Positions 1 to 6,450 of a DNA stretch of 32,995 nucleotides are shown here, in pieces. This DNA comes from a virus. The stretch's first letter is position 1; the number at the start of each line of letters is the position of its first letter. The position numbers and the translations under genes are program-made. The notes under the pieces were generated by a model that saw only the letters and a program-made list of their open reading frames with translations, searched no databases and had not been told where the DNA came from. The stretch lies in the IMG/VR virus record IMGVR_UViG_3300031521_000233, positions 1 to 32,995 of that record; one strand, given 5' to 3'.

Positions 1-945
1 AAAAATAAAGATATAATTATATTCTTTCCTAGGTTATTGTCTAATGGAACAGAAAAAGCAATATTAGATTTAATTAAAGATGTAAATAGACAATGGAAAA
101 TAGTATATAATTGTGATGATAAATTAAATGACCCTAAGATGATTGAACAATTATCAGAATATGCAAAAGTAGAAAAATGGCACGAAGGAATTGAATGTGA
201 TATATGTATATATGCAACGCAATATTTCAAATGGGAAGAATCAATAATACATGCAAATAAACATTATCAATGGGTACATAATATGCCGTTTGCTTGGGGT
301 CCAAATGTTATAAATGATAAAGAATATACAAAACAAATAGATTTATTTATATGTGTATCAGACGCTTCTAGGGAAGAATTGGAATATTATGACTCAGATT
401 TTAATGTTATAACTATACATAATTTCTTAAATACTATGGATATTAAAAAAAAATCAAAAGAAGATTTAGAACTTTATTTTAAAAAAGATAAATCTCTTAC
501 AATAGTAGGAAGAATATCTAGTGAAAAAGGTGTATATAGAATAGGATACTTTGCTAATAAGATACCAGATTGGCAGATAAATGTTATAGGAACATCTGTT
601 GATGAGGATTATGAAAGACTAACAAAACTATATTTAAAACAATTTCCTAATGTTAGATTTTTAGGATACAAAGATAATCCTTTTAAATATATTGCTAACT
701 CAACTTATCTATTGTGCCTATCAGAACACGAAGGTTGGAATAGAACTTTAACAGAAGCAAGAATACTAGGAGTACCTATTGTAACAACAGATTTTAGTTC
801 TGCAAGAGAACAAGTAGTTGATGGATTAAATGGTTATATATTTGATATGGATTTTAATAGAGATATAAAAATTATAGAAGATGTACCTAAATATGATAAA
901 TTAGTATGGCACAATGAAATAGAGAAGTGGGAGAAAATATTATGA
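1..945 (+). CDS. Glycosyltransferase, GT-B fold, family 4-like (5' end cut by window)
   Basis: The reading frame is open to the first base of the window, so the gene starts upstream. The in-frame TTG at 37 sits inside a typical GT-B opening (FFPRLLSNGTEK) and is not a believable start. The C-terminal half has the nucleotide-sugar binding core of GT4 enzymes: TIVGRISSEKG, then NVRFLGY, then the EX7E motif in SEHEGWNRTLTEA, followed by GVPIVTTD and a VVDGLNGYIF tail. Such enzymes move a sugar from a nucleotide sugar to an acceptor. Phage copies may decorate host surface polymers, virion proteins or modified DNA bases; nothing here says which. The stop overlaps the next start (ATGA), so it is co-translated with the metalloprotein gene. 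Fold and family are confident; the substrate is unknown. Confidence 0.85.
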   Translation, partial: KNKDIIIFFPRLLSNGTEKAILDLIKDVNRQWKIVYNCDDKLNDPKMIEQLSEYAKVEKWHEGIECDICIYATQYFKWEESIIHANKHYQWVHNMPFAWGPNVINDKEYTKQIDLFICVSDASREELEYYDSDFNVITIHNFLNTMDIKKKSKEDLELYFKKDKSLTIVGRISSEKGVYRIGYFANKIPDWQINVIGTSVDEDYERLTKLYLKQFPNVRFLGYKDNPFKYIANSTYLLCLSEHEGWNRTLTEARILGVPIVTTDFSSAREQVVDGLNGYIFDMDFNRDIKIIEDVPKYDKLVWHNEIEKWEKIL

Positions 946-1280
946 AAGATGAAGAGTTAGAAAATATTTTAAATATATTAAAAAATAGTTTTAAAATGAA
1001 TGATTGGGATATACAAATAATACCAGATAGAACTCTTATGGTAAGTGGTGAAACACACATTGTTTATAACGATTATGTATCAACAATCAAAATAAATCCA
1101 GATTTAAAACTTTCAGAGCAAAGACTCACTTTAATTCACGAATTTGTTCATATGTTGTTAAGAGATACGCAACAAATACTTGATGATAATATAGAAAATG
1201 AAGATGTTAAATCAATAATTAGTAGACTTATGGAAAGAGAAACAGAAAAAATAGCGAAAGGAATAAACGAACTATTATGA
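942..1280 (+). CDS. Small HExxH putative zinc metallopeptidase-like protein
   Basis: A 112-aa protein with an HEFVH motif at about residues 66-70 inside a predicted helix (LTLIHEFVHMLL). This is the zinc-binding helix of gluzincin/M78-like proteins. Acidic residues in the last helix (around MERETEK) could give a third ligand, as in ImmA/IrrE-type proteins. A GTG at 927 also opens the frame, but ATG 942 is preferred: it has GGGAG about 8 nt upstream and overlaps the glycosyltransferase stop as ATGA. It is followed by another ATGA overlap at 1277, so it sits in a coupled operon. It lacks the N-terminal HTH of ImmA partners. It could cleave a host regulator or simply be a zinc-binding phage protein. 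The motif is clear; the activity is inferred. Confidence 0.65.
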   Translation: MKDEELENILNILKNSFKMNDWDIQIIPDRTLMVSGETHIVYNDYVSTIKINPDLKLSEQRLTLIHEFVHMLLRDTQQILDDNIENEDVKSIISRLMERETEKIAKGINELL

Positions 1281-1477
1281 AAATACAAAAAGTAAAAAGA
1301 AAAGAAACAAAGGAACAAGTAGAAGAAAATATAAAGAAATTAGAAGTTGCAGAAGAATCTTTTAAAAAGAATCAGTTAATAGCAAAAGAACAGATTAAAT
1401 TATGGAAAATGGGAACTAAAATATATAGTGGTAAGACGCCTTATAGAAAGATTAGAGAGGGAATTAGAAAGATATGA
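1277..1477 (+). CDS. Small basic coiled-coil-like protein, unknown
   Basis: A 66-aa, Lys/Glu-rich protein I do not recognise. Residues 5-40 look helical and possibly coiled-coil; the C-terminus is basic (YRKIREGIRKI). It begins in an ATGA overlap with the metalloprotein gene and ends in an ATGA overlap with the next, so it is embedded in a translationally coupled operon. The end of the gene (1443-1472) contains TAGAAAGAT-type 9-mers related to repeats elsewhere in the window, here read as RKI/REG/RKI. Function unknown. Confidence 0.6.
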   Translation: MKIQKVKRKETKEQVEENIKKLEVAEESFKKNQLIAKEQIKLWKMGTKIYSGKTPYRKIREGIRKI

Positions 1478-1707
1478 CAATATTATGGATTATATTAAAA
1501 GTATTAGTGGGTATTTGGATATTCTGGAGAGTTCTTTTAAGTTTTTTCTATAAGAAAATGTTTGAAAGTTCTATGATAGTATTAAATATAGCAACAGACG
1601 CTTTAGAAACGGAGATAAATTATGCCAACAACAACAGCAAGAAGAATAACAAAACCTCAAAGCCAAGAACAAAAGGACAAACAAAAGATAACAAAGAACA
1701 AAGTTAA
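1474..1707 (+). CDS. Small membrane protein with hydrophilic tail, unknown
   Basis: A 77-aa protein. Residues 2-25 are strongly hydrophobic and aromatic (ILWIILKVLVGIWIFW), a likely transmembrane helix. The tail is Asn/Lys-rich and low in complexity. The start overlaps the previous stop (ATGA). The last 86 nt overlap the start of the next gene at 1622 in another reading frame, so this stretch would be read in two frames. Holin-like or membrane-anchor roles are possible, but nothing specific is visible. The coupling and the clear hydrophobic helix favour a real gene; the exact C-terminus is less certain because of the long overlap. Confidence 0.5.
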   Translation: MTILWIILKVLVGIWIFWRVLLSFFYKKMFESSMIVLNIATDALETEINYANNNSKKNNKTSKPRTKGQTKDNKEQS

Positions 1708-2395
1708 AGAAATAGTTATAGAACAACAGAATGAACTTGAAGAAGTTAAAAATGAAATATTTGAAAGAACAAAAGCACAACTTCCTAATATATTAAAAGA
1801 AAAAACAGATAGTATTGTTAAAGAAATAGAAACTATCTATCAAGAAAAGGAAGATGCAAAGGTATGGGAAGAAACTAAATATGGTCAAAAGTTAGATACT
1901 ATTGATTATGGATTGGTTGAAGCAAGAATTGCACCTTTAATTATGAATAGAAGTGTTAATTTCTACTCAAATATAACATACACAGCAGATGAATTATACA
2001 TAATATATCAAGAATTTATTAGAATGATTAGTGAAATAAATAAAAAATTGAAATACTTACCATCTAAGAAGAAATTTTGTTCTTTTGCAGGTATTAGTAC
2101 ATCAACTTATGGAAGTTATTTACAAGATTTTGATGCAAACAAGAGAAATGTTATGCAAATGATAGATGATTATATAACAGATGTAAACTTATCTTCTGCT
2201 CAACAAGGCGATGTTAGAGAAATTACAACAATGTTTAGGTCAAAAGCAGAACACGGAATGATAGAAGCGTCTGCACCAGTAGTTGTAGAGTACAAAAAAT
2301 CACTTAATATTGACGAAATTAAAGATAAATTAGCAACATTAGGAAGATTTTATGACGCTGATTTTGTAGAAGTTGATAAAAAGCAGGAAGATTAG
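1622..2395 (+). CDS. Phage protein, possible HTH DNA-binding protein (terminase small subunit-like?)
   Basis: A 257-aa protein starting at ATG 1622, with GGAG about 9 nt upstream. Residues 1-75 are charged and probably coiled-coil. The middle holds a possible helix-turn-helix (KKFCSFAGISTSTYGSYL), and the C-terminal half is conserved-looking (DVREITTMFRSKAEHGMIEA). The HTH followed by a regular C-terminal region recalls small terminase subunits or other DNA-binding phage proteins, but the gene is not next to the large terminase in this window. It is the last gene of the left plus-strand operon: the stop (TAG 2393-2395) falls in a 9-nt repeat, about 110 nt before the shared terminator. The functional name is tentative. 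Confidence 0.6.
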   Translation: MPTTTARRITKPQSQEQKDKQKITKNKVKEIVIEQQNELEEVKNEIFERTKAQLPNILKEKTDSIVKEIETIYQEKEDAKVWEETKYGQKLDTIDYGLVEARIAPLIMNRSVNFYSNITYTADELYIIYQEFIRMISEINKKLKYLPSKKKFCSFAGISTSTYGSYLQDFDANKRNVMQMIDDYITDVNLSSAQQGDVREITTMFRSKAEHGMIEASAPVVVEYKKSLNIDEIKDKLATLGRFYDADFVEVDKKQED

Positions 2396-2435
2396 GAAGA
2401 TACCGAGGTCGGTATGTTAGAAAGATTAGGAAGAT
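2384..2435. repeat. Four 9-nt YAGRAAGAT repeats flanking a 6-bp inverted repeat
   Basis: Copies are at 2384-2392, 2393-2401, 2418-2426 and 2427-2435 (CAGGAAGAT, TAGGAAGAT, TAGAAAGAT, TAGGAAGAT). Between the pairs lies a hairpin, ATACCG-AGGT-CGGTAT (2400-2415). There is no T-run after the hairpin, so it is not a typical terminator. The 9-mer is the same family as the array at 5139-5231. Confidence 0.7.
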
Positions 2436-2504
2436 TAAGCCGTAGATATGAGTTTATTTGTTATTAATCATCAAAATTCATAAAATTTGCGTTTTAAATA
2501 CAGA

Positions 2505-2533
2505 AAAGACTATAAATTAGTCTTTCTTTTTTT
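2505..2533. terminator. Shared (bidirectional) intrinsic terminator between converging operons
   Basis: The stem AAAGACTA (2505-2512) pairs with TAGTCTTT (2518-2525) around the loop TAAAT, followed by C and seven Ts (2527-2533) on the plus strand. It ends the left plus-strand operon. The minus-strand gene's stop codon (TAG, 2510-2512) lies inside the stem, and the minus side has a shorter T run. It probably serves both converging operons. Confidence 0.75.
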
Positions 2534-2821
2534 AAGTGTAATCATATTTATTATAAATATTTCTAAATCATTTTCTCCAAAATAATATGTTGGCTTTCTA
2601 TCTCTAAAATATATTGTTTTTCTACCACCAATTATTACATTATAAGCAAAATCTCTATACTTTTCACCATTATTATGGTCGCTAACTCTTATGTTTGGCA
2701 AGTTATCTGGGTATATGTATACTGAACTCGTTGTTTTAGACCTTGATATATGACTTTTAATATCATTTTCTGCTAGTTTAGAAACTATTTCTTGTGCTAA
2801 ATCTAATACTTTATCTTTCAT
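2510..2821 (-). CDS. Hypothetical phage protein, 103 aa
   Basis: Not recognised. The protein has a helical N-terminus (about residues 1-25), then an alternating beta-like core (SVYIYPDNLPNIRVSDH, AYNVIIGGRKTIYF) and a basic C-terminal tail (LKKRKTNL). No catalytic motif or membrane segment is visible. It is the last gene of the minus-strand small-gene operon. Its start lies 1 nt after the preceding stop, and its stop sits inside the terminator stem. The beta-rich core with RVSDH suggests a small globular protein; the function is unknown. Confidence 0.7.
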   Translation of the reverse strand: MKDKVLDLAQEIVSKLAENDIKSHISRSKTTSSVYIYPDNLPNIRVSDHNNGEKYRDFAYNVIIGGRKTIYFRDRKPTYYFGENDLEIFIINMITLKKRKTNL

Positions 2822-2822
2822 A

Positions 2823-3020
2823 TTATAAGTCCATAGGTAAGTCTTTAACCACTACAACTTTCATATTATTATAATAAAACTCTCCATTTTTAATCGTAAA
2901 TAAATTTCCTTTAAAACCATATGCAAACATTTTTTCTGTTGCATAAAACTTATAATATTGTATAGGTAGTTCTTTATGATTTTTCATACCTTTTTTAATT
3001 GCTTTAACTATGTCTTTCAT
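2823..3020 (-). CDS. Hypothetical small phage protein
   Basis: Start chosen at ATG 3020, which has AAAAGGAG about 8 nt upstream; the in-frame GTG at 3029 directly abuts that ribosome binding site and is unlikely. This gives 65 aa, basic at the N-terminus and then aromatic beta-like (PIQYYKFYATEKMFAYGF, EFYYNNMKVVVV). It is not recognised. It lies in the minus-strand operon directly before the 103-aa gene. Confidence 0.65.
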   Translation of the reverse strand: MKDIVKAIKKGMKNHKELPIQYYKFYATEKMFAYGFKGNLFTIKNGEFYYNNMKVVVVKDLPMDL

Positions 3021-3066
3021 TTCTTTCACTCCTTTTAAAATGAGTAGAGAGACTATATTTCAAGTC

Positions 3067-3135
3067 TCAATACTTTTTGCTTAAATCTATAAAATCTTTT
3101 ACTAGAAAGTATATAAATATCAATAATAATATCAT
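3067..3135 (-). CDS. Possible 22-aa hydrophobic peptide
   Basis: A short minus-strand frame, MILLLIFIYFLVKDFIDLSKKY, starts 3 nt after the stop of the SH3-like gene. It has one hydrophobic stretch and a basic end, like a tiny membrane peptide. The ribosome binding site is weak (AGAG) and the end overlaps a hairpin (GAGACT/AGTCTC, 3050-3070 area). It may equally be a chance frame in a 110-nt spacer. Confidence 0.25.
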   Translation of the reverse strand: MILLLIFIYFLVKDFIDLSKKY

Positions 3136-3138
3136 AAT

Positions 3139-3675
3139 CTACTCTAATATTTCTGTTGTATCTTTTTCTAATATACCTTGTTTAACTAATGTATCTATCA
3201 TATCATTTATTCTTTTCATAATTTTTTCTTCTTTTATTTGTTCTTTTGTTTTTTCTTCAACTAATTCTTCAATATATTTATTTGCTTTATTTCTTGATAG
3301 TCCTGATGTTTTTTGAAAGTAAGCATATAAGAAACCTAATCTTTTATCAAAATTATCTTCGTTTGTTCTTTTAACTATTGTCTTTTCTCCATTTTCCCAT
3401 ATCAATACTGTTGCGTCTTTCTTTATAATATATCTTTTAGGTAAAGTCAATTCTTTATTCATTTTAATTTCTTCTTTCTTATTTGTTTTATTTTCTACTA
3501 ATTTTAAATAACTTGCTGAATGTTGATAGTCATCTGTAAACCCATCTTTTAATCTTTTTAATATAAAACTACAATATTTAATTTCTATAACTTCACAAAT
3601 ATCTCCAATTTTAACTCCATTTATTCTAGTTGTATCGCTACCTATTCTTTCTACTATATCTCCTACTTTAAACAT
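3139..3675 (-). CDS. Two-part early phage protein: N-terminal SH3/KOW-like barrel plus conserved phage domain
   Basis: A 178-aa protein. Residues 1-60 (FKVGDIVERIG, VKIGDICEVIEI, SYLKLVE) look like a small beta-barrel of the KOW/SH3-like type. The same pattern opens the amidoligase at 8199. Residues 72-135 (RYIIKKDATVLIWENGEKT, then IVKRTNEDNFDKRLGFLYAYF) resemble a family I know as widespread in Firmicute phages, with no known function. The C-terminus is a charged helix. Start ATG 3675 has GGAG 9 nt upstream and overlaps the previous stop (TAATG). It could be a nucleic-acid or protein binding adaptor. Confidence 0.75.
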   Translation of the reverse strand: MFKVGDIVERIGSDTTRINGVKIGDICEVIEIKYCSFILKRLKDGFTDDYQHSASYLKLVENKTNKKEEIKMNKELTLPKRYIIKKDATVLIWENGEKTIVKRTNEDNFDKRLGFLYAYFQKTSGLSRNKANKYIEELVEEKTKEQIKEEKIMKRINDMIDTLVKQGILEKDTTEILE

Positions 3676-3884
3676 TATTTATTCTCCATTTCTATATTTT
3701 CCTTTTTTAATTCTTTATTTTTATTTGTTAATTCTTTAATTACTAATTCTAAATGTTCTATTTTATCTTTTTGACATAATAAATTTAATTGTTTATTCAA
3801 TAAATCTTTTGCTATTGTATCTTTTAATAACTCATATTTTGCTCTTTCAAGTAAATATAAAGTATAATATTTAATTTCTTTCAT
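3675..3884 (-). CDS. Small coiled-coil protein, unknown
   Basis: A 69-aa protein, almost entirely helical, with heptad-like Leu/Ile spacing from residue 25 to the end (LELVIKELTNKNKELKKENI), so probably a coiled coil. AAAGG precedes ATG 3884, and the stop overlaps the next start as TAATG. It is not recognised. It is part of the tightly packed minus-strand operon. Confidence 0.65.
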   Translation of the reverse strand: MKEIKYYTLYLLERAKYELLKDTIAKDLLNKQLNLLCQKDKIEHLELVIKELTNKNKELKKENIEMENK

Positions 3885-3896
3885 TTTATTGCCTTT

Positions 3897-4034
3897 CTAC
3901 CAATAGGTAATACTAACTAATGTTAGCGCTTTACTTTTTTTAACTTTGTTTAGAAACTTATTTAACAGATATTCACTATCAAATGTTTCTATAAATTCTG
4001 TATTATTTTTATTTAATAATTTAACTTCTATCAT
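3897..4034 (-). CDS. Small early phage protein, 45 aa
   Basis: Found by reading the strand. ATG 4034 is preceded by AAAAAGG with 8-nt spacing, and the frame runs to TAG at 3897-3899. The start is MIEVKLLNKNNTEFIETF and the end is TLVSITYW. The beginning overlaps the end of the 149-aa gene by 14 nt, and the stop is followed 12 nt later by the next ATG, so it fills what would otherwise be the only gap in the operon. It resembles short early proteins of clostridial phages (beta strand, helix, beta strand). Function unknown. Confidence 0.7.
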   Translation of the reverse strand: MIEVKLLNKNNTEFIETFDSEYLLNKFLNKVKKSKALTLVSITYW

Positions 4035-4470
4035 ATATCATACCTTTTTCATTTGGTTCAAACATATCGCCACAACCATTATTATTATACTCTTGCCATA
4101 TTCCGTCTAAAACAGATAAATTTTTATTTAAACATTTTATTTCATATTCTACAAAACCATTTGAATATAATAAATATCTACCTTTGGCACTTGAATATTT
4201 ATCGTATTCGTGTGCGTAGTATTCTCCTTTAATAAACTTTCCTTTTTCTTTTAAATAAACTAATTCAATATCGTCTATTGTATTATCTTTATATAACATA
4301 TCATTTTTTAATGCGTCCGTTATATATTTTTTATTTCTTTCTTTCATTTGTTCTAAATATTCTTTTGTTATATTTTTATTCTTTTCTTTCATTACAAAGT
4401 TAAAATCTAGAAACCCTTTTAAATAATTCTTTTCGTGATTAACAAATACATATATTTTATTATCTATCAT
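4021..4470 (-). CDS. Hypothetical phage protein, 149 aa
   Basis: Not recognised. A helical, charged N-terminal half (residues 25-75) is followed by a beta-rich C-terminal half (FIKGEYYAHEYDKY, RYLLYSNGFVEYEIKCL). No motif for catalysis or metal binding is evident, and there is no signal peptide or membrane segment. Start ATG 4470 has AAAGGAG upstream and overlaps the upstream stop by 4 nt (ATGA). Confidence 0.7.
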   Translation of the reverse strand: MIDNKIYVFVNHEKNYLKGFLDFNFVMKEKNKNITKEYLEQMKERNKKYITDALKNDMLYKDNTIDDIELVYLKEKGKFIKGEYYAHEYDKYSSAKGRYLLYSNGFVEYEIKCLNKNLSVLDGIWQEYNNNGCGDMFEPNEKGMIYDRS

Positions 4471-4727
4471 AATTTTATTTCTCCTTTATCATAACCAGTA
4501 AATTGTAAATCTTCTGTATTTTCTAAATATTCTAATATTTCATTATTTAATATACTACAATTTTCTCCGTCAATATAATTTTGATATATTTTTTTAAGTT
4601 TTAAATAATTTTCATTTGTTAAATCTATATCTCTTTCAAAAACTAACAAGCTTATAAATCTATTTATATATTTTGTATCGTCCATTAAATTTACTAACAT
4701 TTTTATTTCTTCTAAATCTTTTTCCAT
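4467..4727 (-). CDS. Small acidic helical protein, unknown
   Basis: An 86-aa protein, mainly helical and acidic (for example MEKDLEEIKMLVNLMDD). It is coupled at both ends: TAATG with the upstream coiled-coil gene and ATGA with the 149-aa gene. GGAGAG lies upstream of the start. It is not recognised. Confidence 0.65.
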   Translation of the reverse strand: MEKDLEEIKMLVNLMDDTKYINRFISLLVFERDIDLTNENYLKLKKIYQNYIDGENCSILNNEILEYLENTEDLQFTGYDKGEIKL

Positions 4728-4942
4728 TAAAAACTCTCCATTTCATTTATTATTATTGTATTTTCTCTTTGTGTATCTAATTCTCTTTTATCGTTTTCAT
4801 AATCAATATCAAATTGTTCTAATTCTTTTAATCTTTTATAATCTTGTTCTTTTAGTGCATTTAATTTCTTTTGTAAGAATAATACTAATTCTACTAATTC
4901 TCTAAAACCATAATATTGTAAGTTTTCTTCTGTATATTTCAT
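4727..4942 (-). CDS. Small coiled-coil protein, unknown
   Basis: A 71-aa protein with a long helix (VELVLFLQKKLNALKEQ onward), strongly charged, probably a coiled coil. Its ATG overlaps the stop of the small gene upstream at 4939, and its own stop overlaps the next start (TAATG). It is the second gene of the operon after the promoter at 5101-5128. Function unknown. Confidence 0.65.
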   Translation of the reverse strand: MKYTEENLQYYGFRELVELVLFLQKKLNALKEQDYKRLKELEQFDIDYENDKRELDTQRENTIIINEMESF

Positions 4943-5070
4943 TTTAATTTCTTCTTTCTTTTCATTATTTTATTCATTTGTTTAACATCTTTAATAAACC
5001 CTATCTTGTCTCTTATTCTAAAATATTCTTTTAGCATTTCTGTTGATACTTTATGCTTTGTCTGTTCCAA
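4939..5070 (-). CDS. Small basic protein with TTG start, first gene of the operon
   Basis: Found by hand. The frame from TTG 5070 reads MEQTKHKVSTEMLKEYF, then RIRDKIGFIKDV and a Lys-rich end, 43 aa. AAAGGAG (5080-5086) is spaced 9 nt from this TTG; the in-frame TTG at 5079 touches the GGAG and is less likely. The stop overlaps the next start (ATGA), as in the rest of the operon. It lies about 25 nt after the predicted transcription start. The basic helical character suggests nucleic-acid binding, but this is a guess. Confidence 0.6.
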   Translation of the reverse strand: MEQTKHKVSTEMLKEYFRIRDKIGFIKDVKQMNKIMKRKKKLK

Positions 5071-5100
5071 TTCTTTCAACTCCTTTCTACCCTAAATATA

Positions 5101-5128
5101 ATGATACTCTTATTTTTAGAAAAGTCAA
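5101..5128 (-). promoter_or_regulatory. Sigma70/sigmaA-type promoter of the 5.1-2.5 kb minus-strand operon
   Basis: Read on the minus strand: -35 TTGACT (5128-5123), 16-bp spacer, -10 TATCAT (5106-5101). Each hexamer matches consensus at five of six positions. The predicted start near 5094 is followed by the AAAGGAG of the first small gene. A 9-nt repeat array lies immediately upstream. Confidence 0.75.
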
Positions 5129-5138
5129 GTATTATTTT

Positions 5139-5231
5139 TAGAAAGGTTAGAAAGACTAGAAAGGTATATACTAGAAAGGTTAGAAAGGCAAATACTAGAA
5201 AGACTAGAAACCTTAGAAAGACCAGAAAGAT
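5139..5231. repeat. Array of nine 9-nt TAGAAAG-type repeats
   Basis: Units start at 5139, 5148, 5157, 5172, 5181, 5196, 5205, 5214 and 5223. The period is 9 nt, interrupted twice by 6-nt inserts (ATATAC, AAATAC). The unit is TAGAAAGGT or TAGAAAGAC, with TAGAAACCT and CAGAAAGAT variants. The array sits just upstream of the minus-strand promoter at 5101-5128. The plus-strand frame through it (Arg-Lys repeats) is a by-product of the repeats. Confidence 0.85.
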
Positions 5232-5578
5232 TTTATTTTTTTAATTTTAAGGCGAATTTTTTTGGTCTATTTTTATTTACATTTGTTTTACGTAAATAAA
5301 ATGTAAAGTAAATGTCAAATAGTATAAAATGAACAATCGTTCGCTTTACATAATTGTGTAAATAAATTGTCGAATAACTATAAACATATATTTAAACTAT
5401 ATTTTTAAAGTCTAAGTTAAATTTTTTATTGTACACTTGTATTTATATTACTTTTATTTTTAAGTACTTTAAATCGCTTTAAAATGGGTTAAAGGTGGCA
5501 TTGTTTATATACCACCATTTAATATTTAATATTTTTTTGATAATTTAATCAATGCAAGTAATATTATTATAGCAAAGG
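5232..5578. other. AT-rich intergenic region with hairpins and a LexA-box-like dyad
   Basis: No believable gene. Visible structure: a 9-bp inverted repeat TTTACATTT/AAATGTAAA (5276-5284, 5299-5307) enclosing the palindrome TTTACGTAAA (5287-5296); a dyad TGAACAATCGTTCG (5330-5343) close to the Gram-positive LexA consensus CGAAC-N4-GTTCG; and a hairpin at 5494-5516 downstream of the glutamine amidotransferase gene. Confidence 0.6.
5494..5516 (-). terminator. Possible weak terminator after the GATase gene
   Basis: On the minus strand, GGTGGT (5516-5511) pairs with GCCACC (5499-5494) across an 11-nt loop, with one G-U pair, followed by TTTAACCCATTTT. The T run is short, so termination would be weak. 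It is the only clear hairpin between the GATase stop and the next operon. Confidence 0.4.
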
Positions 5579-6445
5579 TCAACAATTTAAGCCTTGTAAA
5601 ATAAAACTTTTGTACTCTTTAAGTGTAAAATCGCAAGGTTGCATTGTATTATCTTGTAAAAAATTGATATAATCAATGTAATCTATATCATGATATATTT
5701 TTGTAAACTCTGTATAAGTAAAATCTTGTCTATGTAAATATAACATATCTAAAAATATGTTATATTCTTGATATATTAAACTAAAGTTCTTATCATAATC
5801 ATAAATATTTTTTTGTGCTTTTGTTGGGTAATATCTATCTTGATAATCGTCCCAATTGTAACTCGGGCTATCATTTTTATAACTCTTGTATGTTGTATTG
5901 CTATAAAATATCTTGTTATCTTCTGTAAAATCGCCTATCATTGACACGTTGCCCTTGCTATCTAAAAATAGCATTTTTGAATTTGTTGTCTCTTTTATTA
6001 TCTCTTGCCACTTATCTTTTAAATAAAAGCATTTATCTATCTTGTAAAACTTTTTCAAAAAATTATCAATATATATCTGCGTATCGCTATAAATTGTGCT
6101 TTTACAACTCTTTAAAGATATAATACCATTATGAACAACGCCTATATCTGTATTGATTATTAAATCGGTATTATAACTATTAAATAAGTCAAAGGGATGT
6201 GTTAGTTCTTTTGAGTTTTTTCCTTGTGTGCCTATTCTAAAGTGCATTACAAGGGGTTGCGTTCTTGGTATTTTTCTTAGGTCATTAAATAAATCTTCAA
6301 AAATCATATAACCTTTTTTTATTATTACTTTATTATCTTTTACATACATAAAGCCTGCACCATTACTATTATAATTAAAACAACGTTCTAGTATCTCCCT
6401 ACTTGGTAGGGGTTGCTTTTTAGGCTTGTATATTATTATACACAT
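5579..6445 (-). CDS. Class II glutamine amidotransferase (Ntn-hydrolase) partner of the amidoligase
   Basis: A 288-aa protein starting Met-Cys (MCIIIYKP). Cys2 would be the N-terminal nucleophile after Met removal, as in class II glutamine amidotransferases. Other hallmarks are NSNGAGF (26-32), MHFRIGTQG (67-75, with the Arg expected to bind glutamine), GVVHNG (102-107) and SDTQ (120-123). The C-terminal 120 residues are Tyr/Asp-rich and not recognised. The family hydrolyses glutamine and passes ammonia to a partner or transfers the gamma-glutamyl amide. The start lies 5 nt after the amidoligase stop, so the two are almost certainly co-expressed. Amidoligase plus GATase pairs are known from comparative genomics as predicted peptide-modifying systems. 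The fold is confident; the substrate is unknown. Confidence 0.8.
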   Translation of the reverse strand: MCIIIYKPKKQPLPSREILERCFNYNSNGAGFMYVKDNKVIIKKGYMIFEDLFNDLRKIPRTQPLVMHFRIGTQGKNSKELTHPFDLFNSYNTDLIINTDIGVVHNGIISLKSCKSTIYSDTQIYIDNFLKKFYKIDKCFYLKDKWQEIIKETTNSKMLFLDSKGNVSMIGDFTEDNKIFYSNTTYKSYKNDSPSYNWDDYQDRYYPTKAQKNIYDYDKNFSLIYQEYNIFLDMLYLHRQDFTYTEFTKIYHDIDYIDYINFLQDNTMQPCDFTLKEYKSFILQGLNC

Positions 6446-6450
6446 ATCTT

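Noticed and set aside
37-945. TTG at 37 as the start of the glycosyltransferase
   Set aside because: The frame is open to base 1 and the upstream codons encode a typical GT-B first strand, so the gene is cut by the window.
2384-2435. Possible CRISPR-like repeats (also 5139-5231)
   Set aside because: Units are 9 nt, directly abutting, with no spacers of CRISPR size and no cas genes.
3077-3316. Plus-strand frame opposite the SH3-like gene
   Set aside because: Low-complexity Ser/Ile/Asn antisense shadow without a ribosome binding site.
5053-5244. Plus-strand Arg/Lys-rich 63-aa frame
   Set aside because: It is a translation of the 9-nt TAGAAAG repeats and the minus-strand promoter region, with no ribosome binding site.
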